Source: Clostridia bacterium
GTDB taxonomy: Bacteria > Bacillota > Clostridia > Oscillospirales > CAG-382
Reading direction: 5' to 3'
Assembly: GCA_017456765.1 (NCBI GenBank)
Contig: JAFTIR010000009.1
Coordinates: 1 to 35,517, forward strand
DNA length: 35,517 nt
Every line of letters starts with the position of its first letter. Position 1 is the stretch's first letter. A program made the position numbers and the translations under genes. This document shows positions 1-8,450 of this stretch, piece by piece. The notes under the pieces were generated by a model. The model was given only the letters and a program-made list of their open reading frames with translations. It was not told where the DNA came from and did not search any database.

Positions 1-979
1 GAAGAGAGGATGAGGTTCCAATGCTCATCTTTGCCAAAAGTAGACATATTACATTAATGTAAATGTTGTCAAAGAAAAATACGCCCATAAAGAATATCGC
101 CGCGAATAAATACGAAAAACGAATCATCTTTATGTCTTTTTTCTTGAATAAGTTGAAAATGAAAAGTGTTATAAATGGCGTTACACAGCTTATTATGGAT
201 GTTGCCGTATATACAATTTTTGCCATGTCGGAGCTTAACATCAGATGCTCTGTGTAGTATGTAGGAGTCCAGAAGGTAATTGAGGTTGATGAAATCTCGG
301 CAATAGCACCTACAAAAACATAGAAGGGAAAATGCTTTAAGGTGAATACCTTGTAAATCGACTTAAATCCCGGGCTGTTTTGTGAAATGGTGTAACTTAT
401 GCTTTTGCTTCTTTCAAGAGAAGTAAATACGTCAAATGCTAAGATGCCGAGAGCAAAAGCAATGGCCCCCGCTACAATAAATGTGTTTTTCCAGTTGAAG
501 ATTGTTGCAATGAGACTTGCAATAATGGGACCCGAAAAGCCTGCAAAGGAAAAGAAGGTGCATATGACACGGGAGTGATTTGGCTCTGTGTTTTCCGAAA
601 CCGTCTTAACCAGAGGACCTCTCAGCATTGAAAGCGAAAAACCCATAAGCCCGAATAGCAGAATCTGAACGAAACTGTTGCCGACAAACGAAAACAGTAT
701 GCTCGAAAGACCGCAAATTGTCATGCCGAGAGAAACCATTTTCTTTGGCTTTATAATGTCGCCTGCAACGCCGCAGATAAGCTGACCGACTGCATATGTT
801 ATCATGTATGCCGAGGAAAGGTAGCCTAAAAGCTCTTTTGTGTAAAGTCCTGTCGCCAGCATGTCGGGTGATGTTACACTCAGAACACTCTTCATATAGT
901 ATCTTACCATGTAACAGCCGATACAGGTAATGCCTATTTTTATGGCGTTTCCCAAAGCGGTATTGATTTTTGTTTTCAT
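1..979 (-). CDS. MFS transporter, organophosphate/sugar-phosphate antiporter-like (3' end cut by window edge)
   Basis: The reverse strand is open from an ATG at 979 to the window edge, giving the first 326 residues without a stop. A ribosome site (TAGGTG) precedes the ATG. The protein is a chain of hydrophobic helices. The first carries a lone arginine (MVRYYMK, R26) placed like the substrate-binding arginine of GlpT/UhpT-type antiporters. The loop GDIIKPKKM (near residue 75) fits the MFS loop 2-3 signature. The likely role is exchange or proton-driven uptake of a sugar phosphate or related organic anion across the cell membrane; the substrate cannot be told from sequence. It is divergent from a DeoR regulator whose promoter overlaps its own, so co-regulation is likely. 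The MFS assignment is firm; the antiporter subfamily is an inference from the first helices. Confidence 0.85.
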   Translation of the reverse strand, partial: MKTKINTALGNAIKIGITCIGCYMVRYYMKSVLSVTSPDMLATGLYTKELLGYLSSAYMITYAVGQLICGVAGDIIKPKKMVSLGMTICGLSSILFSFVGNSFVQILLFGLMGFSLSMLRGPLVKTVSENTEPNHSRVICTFFSFAGFSGPIIASLIATIFNWKNTFIVAGAIAFALGILAFDVFTSLERSKSISYTISQNSPGFKSIYKVFTLKHFPFYVFVGAIAEISSTSITFWTPTYYTEHLMLSSDMAKIVYTATSIISCVTPFITLFIFNLFKKKDIKMIRFSYLFAAIFFMGVFFFDNIYINVICLLLAKMSIGTSSSL

Positions 980-995
980 AATTTGAAACACCTAC

Positions 996-1024
996 TTGAA
1001 TTTTGTGTTTTTTTAGTATAGAAT
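996..1024 (+). promoter_or_regulatory. Promoter of the DeoR gene, overlapping the divergent MFS promoter
   Basis: A TTGAAT box at 996-1001 and TAGAAT at 1019-1024 are 17 bases apart, a good housekeeping promoter for the DeoR gene. On the other strand TATACT (1015-1020) with TTTATT (1038-1043), or TATCAT (1027-1032) with TTGATT (1049-1054), could serve the MFS gene. The opposing promoters overlap, which suits control of both genes by the DeoR protein. I did not find a convincing operator repeat. Confidence 0.5.
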
Positions 1025-1113
1025 AAATGATAACATAAATAAACAAAAAATCAAGTGTGTTCATCAAAAAGAGAAAGTCTCAGAAAGTCTCAATGGTTGT
1101 GGAGGTATATTCT

Positions 1114-1863
1114 ATGTATCAGAAAGAGCGCGTAGATAAAATAATGCAGATACTTCGTGAAAATGGATATGTCAGCGTAAAGTATCTTTGCGGTGAGGTC
1201 GGGTACAGTAAAGCAACTGTGAATCGTGACCTGAATTTCATGGAAAAACAGAAAATGATAACCCGAAGCTACGGTGCCGTTGAAATTATTGAAAAGAAAG
1301 ATGTTGAGCTTGAATTCAGGTATCATAAAATGAAGAGGGAAAAGCTGAAACTTTGCAAGGCTGCAGCAGAGCTTGTAAATGACGGAGATATAATTTTTGT
1401 TGATTCGTCGTCCACTACCGAATTTATAGCACAGTACCTGATAAAGAAAAATGATGTAACAGTTATCACAAGCAATACTGCGGTTGTCTCATATCTTAGC
1501 AGATTTTCCAATATAAAGGTGATTTGTCTTGGCGGTGAGATTATGGAGCCGCCCTCAATGCTTGGCGGAGAACTTTGCGTAAAAAATGCCATGGAGTATA
1601 AAGCTGATAAACTCTTCTTTTCTTCCCATGGCATAAATGATGACGGTGAAATAGGTGGCGGTGGCGGATACAGCCTTTTGCTGAATGTCATGGCAAAGAA
1701 TTCAAAAGAGGTAATTTACCTTGTCGATCATACAAAAATAAATCTCGAGTCGAGGCATGTTATCATGACAGCAGATAATCTTGATGTCATAATCAGTGAC
1801 TGCGATTTCAATAAAAACTTCAGGGAAAAATTCAGTAAAATTAAATACATAAAAATTGAGTAA
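1114..1863 (+). CDS. DeoR-family sugar-metabolism transcriptional regulator
   Basis: This 249-residue protein has the DeoR layout. An N-terminal winged helix-turn-helix (residues about 5-57, with recognition helix YSKATVNRDL) is followed by the DeoR sensor domain, recognised by VDSSSTTEF, the alternation VITSNTAVV and VICLGGEI, and a late VDHTK segment. Family members usually repress sugar uptake and catabolic genes and are released by a phosphorylated sugar. The start is set at ATG 1114 because GGAGG lies eight bases upstream (1101-1105). A GTG at 1057 and an ATG at 1093 are in frame but have no such site. It sits between a divergent MFS permease and a glycosidase-like gene with an ABC importer, so these are its likely targets. 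The ligand is unknown. Confidence 0.93.
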   Translation: MYQKERVDKIMQILRENGYVSVKYLCGEVGYSKATVNRDLNFMEKQKMITRSYGAVEIIEKKDVELEFRYHKMKREKLKLCKAAAELVNDGDIIFVDSSSTTEFIAQYLIKKNDVTVITSNTAVVSYLSRFSNIKVICLGGEIMEPPSMLGGELCVKNAMEYKADKLFFSSHGINDDGEIGGGGGYSLLLNVMAKNSKEVIYLVDHTKINLESRHVIMTADNLDVIISDCDFNKNFREKFSKIKYIKIE

Positions 1864-1868
1864 ATGTG

Positions 1869-1897
1869 TTGACAAATCAAAACCATTATGCTAATAT
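1869..1897 (+). promoter_or_regulatory. Sigma-A-type promoter of the beta-propeller glycosidase-like gene
   Basis: TTGACA at 1869-1874 and TAATAT at 1892-1897 are 17 bases apart. A TAAGGAGG site (1946-1953) follows before the ATG at 1962. The promoter begins directly behind the DeoR stop codon, so the next gene has its own transcription start. Confidence 0.75.
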
Positions 1898-1961
1898 TTG
1901 TTCAATGGCTGGAATATTATAAAAATAACAATCCGGTCATGTACCTAAGGAGGACAAAACC

Positions 1962-2921
1962 ATGAGTACAGAAAAGAAATTTCCCAAAAGACCTTTGATA
2001 AGACGACTCGGAACAATCGGTTGTAATAACATTGTTGAAACAACCCCAATAGTTTTCAACGGTGAGCTTTACCGCTTCGAGGTTGTAAGAAGAAAGAGCT
2101 TTACTTCGGATAATGCTTCAAGTGTTGAGCATTGGCAGGATGTTGATGACCTTCCTTGCCTCAGATTCATTCATGTAAGAACAAACAAGTCAACTCCCTT
2201 GTTTGCTGAGGGCAATTCCTTTGGATTTCCTTACGAGGTCGACGGCACAATGTATGTTGTTACAGGTAATAAGCCTGTCTGGGGAAGTGATGGACTCATA
2301 TTCTATAAGTCAAAGGACCTTCAGACCTGGGAAAAGCATACCGAAATCAGTCTTCCCGGTTGGAAAATATATAATATGAATATTGCAAAAATGGGCGAAG
2401 TTTATACACTTATGATTGAAATTTCCGCGCCTGTTGAAGAGGCAGGTACAAAGCCCTTCACATTCAGATTCATGACTTCCACCGATATGACAAACTGGAC
2501 TCTTACTCCCAGCGAATGTGTGTTCAATAAGGACAGATACGCAGGAAGCCCCGCGATTTATACCTTTGACGGCGACCCTTACTACTATGTTCTCTATCTT
2601 GAACAGTATCCGCTTTACCGCTTCGGAGATTCCGTTGCTCGTTCAAAGGATCTTATAAACTGGGAATATAGCCCCATAAATCCTGTTCTTATGTATGATG
2701 ATATAGAAGACAGAAAGCTTGCACATCCTTTCTTCTCCCTCAAGGACAGAGAAAGAATTGAAAACGCACTCAATGTTAACAACAGCGATATGGAGTGCTG
2801 TGAATATCTCGGCAGAACAATCATCTATTACAGCTGGGGCGACCAGAAGGGCACAGAATTTCTTGCAGAAGCCTGCTATGAAGGACCTATGCACGAATTC
2901 TTCAAGGCATTTTTTGAATAA
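1962..2921 (+). CDS. Putative GH43/GH32-like five-bladed beta-propeller glycosidase
   Basis: This 319-residue protein has no signal peptide, so it should be cytosolic. It repeats a pattern typical of five-bladed propeller glycosidases: a tryptophan-rich strand after a 'K/R-S-K-D-L' turn, as in KSKDLQTWEK, TSTDMTNWTL and ARSKDLINWEY. Phrases such as SPAIYTFDGDPYYY and PYEVDGTMYVV fit blade edges. Propeller glycosidases of this type act on beta-linked pentose or fructose glycans, or as phosphorylases on mannosides. I could not place all catalytic acids, and the usual N-terminal RDP motif is absent, so substrate and even activity are open. The position between a DeoR regulator and an ABC sugar importer supports a role in degrading an imported oligosaccharide. 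It ends at a clear terminator, so it is probably a single-gene transcript. Confidence 0.6.
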   Translation: MSTEKKFPKRPLIRRLGTIGCNNIVETTPIVFNGELYRFEVVRRKSFTSDNASSVEHWQDVDDLPCLRFIHVRTNKSTPLFAEGNSFGFPYEVDGTMYVVTGNKPVWGSDGLIFYKSKDLQTWEKHTEISLPGWKIYNMNIAKMGEVYTLMIEISAPVEEAGTKPFTFRFMTSTDMTNWTLTPSECVFNKDRYAGSPAIYTFDGDPYYYVLYLEQYPLYRFGDSVARSKDLINWEYSPINPVLMYDDIEDRKLAHPFFSLKDRERIENALNVNNSDMECCEYLGRTIIYYSWGDQKGTEFLAEACYEGPMHEFFKAFFE

Positions 2922-2929
2922 TTATAATT

Positions 2930-2961
2930 ATGCACTCTCGGTTTCGGGAGTGCATTTTTTT
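2930..2961 (+). terminator. Rho-independent terminator after the glycosidase-like gene
   Basis: A ten-pair stem (2931-2940 with 2945-2954, one G-U pair) closes a GTTT loop and is followed by a run of six or more T. It separates the glycosidase-like gene from the ABC operon. Confidence 0.9.
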
Positions 2962-2980
2962 GCTTTTCTTCAAAAATGTG

Positions 2981-3009
2981 TTGCTAAATGTGGCAAATAA
3001 TAGTATAAT
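2981..3009 (+). promoter_or_regulatory. Promoter of the ABC importer operon
   Basis: TTGCTA (2981-2986) and a perfect TATAAT (3004-3009) are 17 bases apart, about 40 bases before the ATPase start. The -35 box is weak, which suits a regulated promoter. No binding site for the DeoR protein could be identified by eye. Confidence 0.65.
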
Positions 3010-3049
3010 ATCCTTAAATGTAAGACTTTTGAATTAAAGGGTGTAGGAT

Positions 3050-4174
3050 ATGAAAGTAACACTTGAAAATGTAACAAAAAAATTCCCGTCAAGGACGAAG
3101 AATTCTCCTGATGTAATTGCCGTAAATAAATTTGATTTTGAATTTCCCGACGGAAAGCTTATAGCTCTTCTCGGCCCGTCAGGCTGCGGCAAGAGTACAA
3201 CATTAAACCTCATAAGCGGTCTTTTGAAGGCTACCGAGGGGAAAGTTTTCTTTGGAGACGATGATGTTACAGAGCTTGCCGCAGAAAAGCGGGGAGTGGG
3301 ACTTGTATTCCAGAACTATGCCCTCTATCCTCACCTTACCGTAAGACAGAATATTCTTTTTCCTTTGCAGAATCTCAGGGGTAAGGATAAAATGTCGAAA
3401 GCCGAGATGAACAGTAAGGCAGAGGAAATTGCAAGGCTTGTTCAGGTGGATAAACTCATGGAAAGAAAACCCAATGAGCTTTCTGGAGGTCAGCAGCAGA
3501 GAGTGGCTATCGCAAGAGCACTCGTAAAAATGCCAAAGGTTCTGCTTCTTGATGAGCCTCTTTCAAACCTCGATGCAAGACTCAGACTCCAGACACGTGA
3601 AGAAATCAGACGTATACAAAAGGAAACGAGAATAACCACCGTCTTTGTAACCCACGACCAGGATGAGGCTATGAGCATATCCGACATGATTGTTGTCATG
3701 CGTGACGGTGTAGTACAGCAGACAGGACTCCCTCAAGAGGTTTATGATAACCCCGACAATCTTTTTGTTGCTCAGTTTCTCGGAACTCCTCCCATAAGTG
3801 TATTTGACGGCACCGTGAAGGACGGCTCGCTTTATATAGGAAATGATAAAGTTCTTGACGGAGTATGCGCAGATAACGCAAATGTCACCGTAGGAATACG
3901 CCCCGAGGGGTATATTCTTAAAGAAGACGGTGCGCTTTGCTGCAAACTTCGTACCGTTGAGGTTATGGGACGTGATATAAGCGTTGTTTCCTCAAATGAC
4001 TTTGCAAAAAGTGCCGACATACGCTCGATAATCAGCTCAGAGAATAAGGTCGATACCTCAAAGGAATATGTGAGATTTAACCTCAGACGTGAAAAGGTGT
4101 TCCTTTTTGATAAAGAAAACGGAAAGAGAATAAGATTTTGTTCGGAAAAAGGCGGGGTAGAAAACAATGGATAA
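3050..4174 (+). CDS. ABC sugar importer ATPase (UgpC/MsmK/MalK type)
   Basis: This 374-residue protein is the energy-coupling ATPase of a carbohydrate importer of the MalK class. Walker A is GPSGCGKST (42-50), the Q-loop is VFQNYALYPH (from 86), the signature is LSGGQ (144-148), Walker B is VLLLDEP (164-170) and the switch histidine is THD (201-203). The region after residue 240 is the OB/TOBE-like regulatory domain typical of MalK and UgpC. Two copies would sit on the cytoplasmic face of the two permeases encoded next. It is the first gene of a tight four-gene operon and its stop overlaps the next start by eight bases. Many Clostridia use one shared ATPase for several sugar importers. Having one inside the operon points to a dedicated system, though it could still serve others. 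Confidence 0.96.
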   Translation: MKVTLENVTKKFPSRTKNSPDVIAVNKFDFEFPDGKLIALLGPSGCGKSTTLNLISGLLKATEGKVFFGDDDVTELAAEKRGVGLVFQNYALYPHLTVRQNILFPLQNLRGKDKMSKAEMNSKAEEIARLVQVDKLMERKPNELSGGQQQRVAIARALVKMPKVLLLDEPLSNLDARLRLQTREEIRRIQKETRITTVFVTHDQDEAMSISDMIVVMRDGVVQQTGLPQEVYDNPDNLFVAQFLGTPPISVFDGTVKDGSLYIGNDKVLDGVCADNANVTVGIRPEGYILKEDGALCCKLRTVEVMGRDISVVSSNDFAKSADIRSIISSENKVDTSKEYVRFNLRREKVFLFDKENGKRIRFCSEKGGVENNG

Positions 4175-5057
4175 AAAATCACCAAAGGCTCTGCTTTATC
4201 TTTTGCCGTCGCTTTTGTTTCTCGGCGTGTTTTTAGTTTATCCATTGATAGATGTGTTTGTTTACTCTTTTGAAGAGGGATATAATTCTGCATCACAAAC
4301 GAGTTTTGGCACAGGGCTTTATAACTATTCTTACGTGCTTCACGACCCATATTTTCTTCAGGCACTCAAGAATACATTTATTCTTGTAATAATCACAGTG
4401 CCGCTTTCAACAATTCTGTCTCTTGTTATTTCGCTTGGACTCAGCTCGATTAAGGCAGTACGTAACCTTTTCCAGACTGTTTATTTTCTGCCGTATGTTA
4501 CAAATACCCTTGCGGTAGGTCTTGTTTTTATGATTCTGTTTAAGCCCACAGCCTACAGTGACGGACTTGTAAATCTTCTCATAAATACCTTCGGCGGGCA
4601 GTCTGTTGACTTTATTTCGGGGCCATACTGGGCAAAGATGTTTGTGCTTTGCTTTTATACAATTTGGATCGTAATGCCATTTAAGATTCTGATACTTACA
4701 AGCGCTCTTGCCAGCGTCAATAAGGATTACTATAATGCCGCAAAGATTGACGGCACAAGTAAAACAAGAACATTCTTCAGAATTACGCTTCCCATGATTT
4801 CACCTATGATTTTCTATCTTGTAATAACAGGATTTATCGGCGCATTCAAGGCGTATAGCGATGCCGTTGCACTTTTCGGCACAGACCTTAACACACAAGG
4901 TATGAATACAATCGTAGGTTATGTCTATGATATGCTTTACGGCAACAGCGGCGGTTATCCGTCATATGCTTCTGCTGCGGCAATAATTCTTTTTGCAATA
5001 GTGTTGACGGTGACCTGTATTAACCTTATTGTCAGCAAAAAGAATGTCCATTATTAA
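4167..5057 (+). CDS. ABC sugar importer permease, MalF/UgpA type
   Basis: This 296-residue integral membrane protein has about six helices. Its cytoplasmic EAA loop (NAAKIDGTSKT, about residues 190-201, ending in LPMISP) docks the ATPase. It forms one half of the channel with the next gene product. The start at 4167 overlaps the ATPase stop and has a GGCGGGG ribosome site inside the upstream gene, which indicates translational coupling. Family and membrane location are firm; the substrate is probably an oligosaccharide or glycerophospho-compound. Confidence 0.95.
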   Translation: MDKKSPKALLYLLPSLLFLGVFLVYPLIDVFVYSFEEGYNSASQTSFGTGLYNYSYVLHDPYFLQALKNTFILVIITVPLSTILSLVISLGLSSIKAVRNLFQTVYFLPYVTNTLAVGLVFMILFKPTAYSDGLVNLLINTFGGQSVDFISGPYWAKMFVLCFYTIWIVMPFKILILTSALASVNKDYYNAAKIDGTSKTRTFFRITLPMISPMIFYLVITGFIGAFKAYSDAVALFGTDLNTQGMNTIVGYVYDMLYGNSGGYPSYASAAAIILFAIVLTVTCINLIVSKKNVHY

Positions 5058-5069
5058 GGAGGGGAGAAA

Positions 5070-5918
5070 ATGAAAAATAAAACAGATGTAGCAGCCACTG
5101 CTCTTAAGGCTGTGACATATATCTTTCTCTCCGTCTGGGCGCTTATTGTACTTTTCCCGTTTTACTGGATGATACTGACTTCCGTAAAAGGTTACGGTGC
5201 ATACAGTAACGAATATATTCCTAAGTTTTTTACTCTTTCTCCCACACTTGAAAACTATACTACAGCTTTTACGGCAGTTCCTCTTTTGCAGTATTTTCTC
5301 AACACTCTCATTTTTACTCTTCTTACAACCGCTCTGATGCTCGCCGTGATAATTCCTGCGGCATTTGCCTTTGCAAGACTTGAGTTTCGTGGAAAGAATC
5401 TTCTTTTCACCCTCATTCTCTCTCTTATGATGATTCCGAATGAACTTGTTGTTATCACAAACTTTGTAACAATAACAAACCTTGATTTGAGAAACACCTT
5501 TACGGGACTTATCCTGCCGTCAGTAATGTCTGTATTCTATGTGTACCTGCTGAAAGAGAGTTTTTCACAGGTGCCGGATGAACTCTACTACGCGGCAAAG
5601 GTTGACGGAACGAGCGATTTCAGATATATGTATAAGGTTCTGCTTCCCATATGCAGACCTACCGTTGTGACAATAACGGTACTCAAGGTAATAGAATGCT
5701 GGAACAGCTTTGTGTGGCCGAGACTCATAACCGATGAAAAGAGTTATTTTCTTGTCTCCAACGGAATACAGGAGATAAGAGAAAACGGCTTTGGCAGAGA
5801 GAATATCCCTGCAATGATGGCGGCAGTAGTTGCTATATCGCTTCCGCTTATTGTGTTGTTTCTCGTTTTCAGAAAACGCATTATGGAGGGTGTTGCGAGA
5901 GGGGGCATGAAGGGATGA
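5070..5918 (+). CDS. ABC sugar importer permease, MalG/UgpE type
   Basis: This 282-residue membrane protein is the second channel half. Six hydrophobic segments and an EAA loop (AAKVDGTSDF, with D179, ending in LPICRP) identify it. A strong AAGGAGGGG site lies just before the start, in the 12-base gap after the first permease. The end overlaps the binding-protein gene by the four bases ATGA. The C-terminus has the FRKRIMEGVARGG tail common in this family. Confidence 0.95.
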   Translation: MKNKTDVAATALKAVTYIFLSVWALIVLFPFYWMILTSVKGYGAYSNEYIPKFFTLSPTLENYTTAFTAVPLLQYFLNTLIFTLLTTALMLAVIIPAAFAFARLEFRGKNLLFTLILSLMMIPNELVVITNFVTITNLDLRNTFTGLILPSVMSVFYVYLLKESFSQVPDELYYAAKVDGTSDFRYMYKVLLPICRPTVVTITVLKVIECWNSFVWPRLITDEKSYFLVSNGIQEIRENGFGRENIPAMMAAVVAISLPLIVLFLVFRKRIMEGVARGGMKG

Positions 5919-7519
5919 AAAGGAAGTTTTTCGGTCTTGCCCTTGTGCTTTTAATAATAATCTTTGCGCTTTGTTCGTGTCACGGACAAAAGCAGACAGC
6001 AGAAGAAAACGATGTGTTATCAATAAACGCAGAAAGTTTTGATGAGAATAAAAAATATGAAATAACATTCTGGGCAAAAAATGATACAAACATCACGCAG
6101 ATTGAAATTTATGAAGATGCGATAAAAGATTTTCAGAATTTATATCCCAACATTACTGTAAAATATAAGCCGTACAGTGACTATAGAAGAATATATAATG
6201 ATGTAATCACAAATATTGCAACCGATACTACGCCGAATGTCTGTATAACATATCCTGACCATATTGCAACATATATCACGGGTAAGGATACGGTGGTGCC
6301 GCTTGACGGACTTATGAAGGACGAAAACTACGGACTCGGCGGAAAAAAATTGAAGTTTGACTCCCCGGCAGAAAACGAAATCGTGCAGAAGTTTCTGGAT
6401 GAGGGAAAAATATCCGGCACACAGTATGCACTTCCCTTTATGCGTTCCACAGAGGCGTGCTATATCAATAAAACCTATGTTGAAAAGCTCGGATTTGATA
6501 TTCCCGAAAATCTGACATGGGATTTTGTATGGCAAGTGTCCGAGGCGGCAATGAAAAAGGATAAAGACGGAAATTTCGCGGTTAACGGACAGAAGGTTAT
6601 GATTCCGTTTATTTATAAGTCGACGGATAATATGATGATACAGATGCTTTCCCAGCAGAATGCACCCTATTCGTCGGAAAACGGAGAGGTTCTCATTTTC
6701 AATGATGAAACACGTGAAATTCTAAAAAAAGTGTCAATTCACGCAAAAAGCCGTGCTTTCTCAACCTTTAAGATTTCAAGCTATCCCGGAAACTTCTTTA
6801 ATGCAGGACAGTGCCTGTTTGCCATTGACTCAACGGCAGGGGCTACCTGGATTGGAACACATTCTCCGAACAGCGATATAAGCAAAAACAACACGTTGGA
6901 CTTTGAAACAATCGTAATGCCAATTCCGCAGTATGATGTGAATAATCCCAAGATGATTTCGCAGGGACCGTCTGTGTGTGTTTTCAACAAGGAAGACGAG
7001 GGCGAAGTCGTTGCGGCATGGCTGTTTACCCAGTACCTTCTGACAAATAAGGTTCAGATTGCTTACTCTCAGACCGAGGGATATGTACCCGTAACTCATA
7101 CGGCGCAGAATTCGGAGGTATACAGAGATTATCTTGCTCGTGCAGGCGAGGACAATGAGCTTTACTACGACATTAAAATAAAGGCGGCAAAGCTTCTTTT
7201 GGGAAACACAGACAATACTTTTGTAACCCCCGTTTTCAATGGCTCGGCAGACCTCAGAAGTGCGGCAGGTGAGCTTATTGAAATAGCGGCGAAGTCCGTA
7301 AGACGTGGAAAAACGGTTGATGACCAATTCATTGCCAACAGCTTTAACGAAGTTGCCTCTCTTTATAGACTAAACAGTATTGTACCAAATTCTTCTTCGG
7401 CAAAAAAAGTAGATTTTGGACCGTTTCCAACCGGAGCAAAGGTGCTTGTTGTTTGTCTTGTGCTTGCCTGGCTTGTAATGGGATTTTATTTTGTTATATC
7501 ACGTAAAAGACGAAAATAG
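5915..7519 (+). CDS. ABC extracellular solute-binding lipoprotein with an extra C-terminal membrane helix
   Basis: This 534-residue protein is the substrate receptor of the importer. A lipoprotein signal (MKRK, a hydrophobic core, then LCSC with the lipid-bearing cysteine at about residue 22) anchors it outside the membrane. The body fits the family-1 binding proteins: ITFWAKNDTN near the start, a region DTTPNVCITYPDHIATYI, and conserved aromatic residues for sugar stacking. Family members are usually 420-450 residues with a free C-terminus. This one is longer and ends in a hydrophobic helix (about 506-528, VLVVCLVLAWLVMGF) followed by SRKRRK. Such a tail would tether the receptor at both ends, beside the permease. 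The start overlaps the second permease (ATGA). No terminator was seen behind it, but a new promoter begins 12 bases later. Confidence 0.92.
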   Translation: MKRKFFGLALVLLIIIFALCSCHGQKQTAEENDVLSINAESFDENKKYEITFWAKNDTNITQIEIYEDAIKDFQNLYPNITVKYKPYSDYRRIYNDVITNIATDTTPNVCITYPDHIATYITGKDTVVPLDGLMKDENYGLGGKKLKFDSPAENEIVQKFLDEGKISGTQYALPFMRSTEACYINKTYVEKLGFDIPENLTWDFVWQVSEAAMKKDKDGNFAVNGQKVMIPFIYKSTDNMMIQMLSQQNAPYSSENGEVLIFNDETREILKKVSIHAKSRAFSTFKISSYPGNFFNAGQCLFAIDSTAGATWIGTHSPNSDISKNNTLDFETIVMPIPQYDVNNPKMISQGPSVCVFNKEDEGEVVAAWLFTQYLLTNKVQIAYSQTEGYVPVTHTAQNSEVYRDYLARAGEDNELYYDIKIKAAKLLLGNTDNTFVTPVFNGSADLRSAAGELIEIAAKSVRRGKTVDDQFIANSFNEVASLYRLNSIVPNSSSAKKVDFGPFPTGAKVLVVCLVLAWLVMGFYFVISRKRRK

Positions 7520-7530
7520 TCTCTTTTATC

Positions 7531-7558
7531 TTGACATTATTGGAAAATTGTGTATAAT
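7531..7558 (+). promoter_or_regulatory. Promoter of the acidic lipoprotein gene
   Basis: TTGACA (7531-7536) and TATAAT (7553-7558) match the consensus with a 16-base spacer. The AAAGGAG ribosome site at 7586-7592 precedes ATG 7603. The match predicts strong, possibly constitutive expression. Confidence 0.8.
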
Positions 7559-7602
7559 TAGCATTGTAAGACAAAATCAAAAAACAAAGGAGAATTACAA
7601 AA

Positions 7603-8373
7603 ATGAAAAAGATTTTACTTGTACTCGCAGTAATTGCATTGTCCGTGTTTATGCTTGCTTCATGTACAGTGGATGAAGTTGATGAAAACGCAAAAAACAG
7701 CGTAGATGCAAAAGACAATGTTGAACCCGTCGATGAAGGTAAGGAAGAAAACGAAGAGGTTGTTGATGAAGATGTTATGACATATGCTGACTATGTTGCA
7801 GCAGCTATTGACGACGAAGTTGTAATCGATGCATACGTTCAGGGTAAGCAGTCCTGGTGGGACAATAAGGCTACTGTTTATACACAGGATGAAGACGGTG
7901 CATACTTCCTTTATGAAATGGCTTGTTCCGAAGAAGACTATGCAAAGCTTGACAATGGTACACACATAAAGGTAAAGGGCTATAAGGCTGAATGGTCGGG
8001 CGAGGTTGAAATTGTTGATGCAACATTTGAAATCATCGACGGCAATTACATTGCAAAAGCAGTTGATGCAACTGCATGGCTTGGTACAGACGAGCTTGTA
8101 CAGCACCAGAACGAATTGGTATCTTTCAAGAAAATGACTGTTGAGTCTGTAAGTTATAAGAACGATGAACCCGGTGATGACATTTATGTTACACTTTCAA
8201 AGGATGGCGCAAGCTATGATTTCTGTGTTGAGTATTATCTTACAGGCACAGAGACAGACGTATATAAGACCGTTGGCGAGCTTGAAGTAGGAGACGTGGT
8301 TGATGTTGAAGGCTTCCTTTACTGGTACAATGGTCCCAATCCTCATATCACAGCAATTTCTGTTGCAGAATAA
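7603..8373 (+). CDS. Lipoprotein of unknown function with acidic linker and OB-fold-like repeats
   Basis: This 256-residue protein begins with a clear lipoprotein signal: a charged start, a hydrophobic core and LASC with the lipid-bearing cysteine at residue 21. Residues 22-58 form a very acidic linker. The rest seems to hold two related beta-rich units. The first (about 60-145) contains EVVIDAYVQGKQSWW, a YTQDEDGAYF strand and GTHIKVKGYKAEW. The second (about 150-256) contains NELVSFKKMTVES, VTLSKDGASYDF and VGDVVDVEGFLYW. The pattern 'G-x-x-V-x-V-x-G' in both suggests OB-fold domains like those of secreted nucleic-acid- or sugar-binding proteins. No catalytic motif is visible. It is a single-gene transcript with its own promoter and terminator, so the neighbours do not explain it. 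Confidence 0.75.
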   Translation: MKKILLVLAVIALSVFMLASCTVDEVDENAKNSVDAKDNVEPVDEGKEENEEVVDEDVMTYADYVAAAIDDEVVIDAYVQGKQSWWDNKATVYTQDEDGAYFLYEMACSEEDYAKLDNGTHIKVKGYKAEWSGEVEIVDATFEIIDGNYIAKAVDATAWLGTDELVQHQNELVSFKKMTVESVSYKNDEPGDDIYVTLSKDGASYDFCVEYYLTGTETDVYKTVGELEVGDVVDVEGFLYWYNGPNPHITAISVAE

Positions 8374-8390
8374 TTTATATGTCAGATGTA

Positions 8391-8418
8391 AAAACCGAGG
8401 CGTTGCCTCGGTTTTTTT
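8391..8418 (+). terminator. Rho-independent terminator after the acidic lipoprotein gene
   Basis: A perfect eleven-pair stem (8391-8401 with 8405-8415), three-base loop GTT and a run of seven T make a strong terminator. Confidence 0.95.
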
Positions 8419-8450
8419 GTGTGCAAAATGCAGAAAATTGAATTAAAGTA

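Noticed and set aside
606..1067. 153-codon open frame on the minus strand
   Set aside because: It lies in another frame of the MFS gene, has no membrane pattern or ribosome site, and the MFS frame runs unbroken through it.
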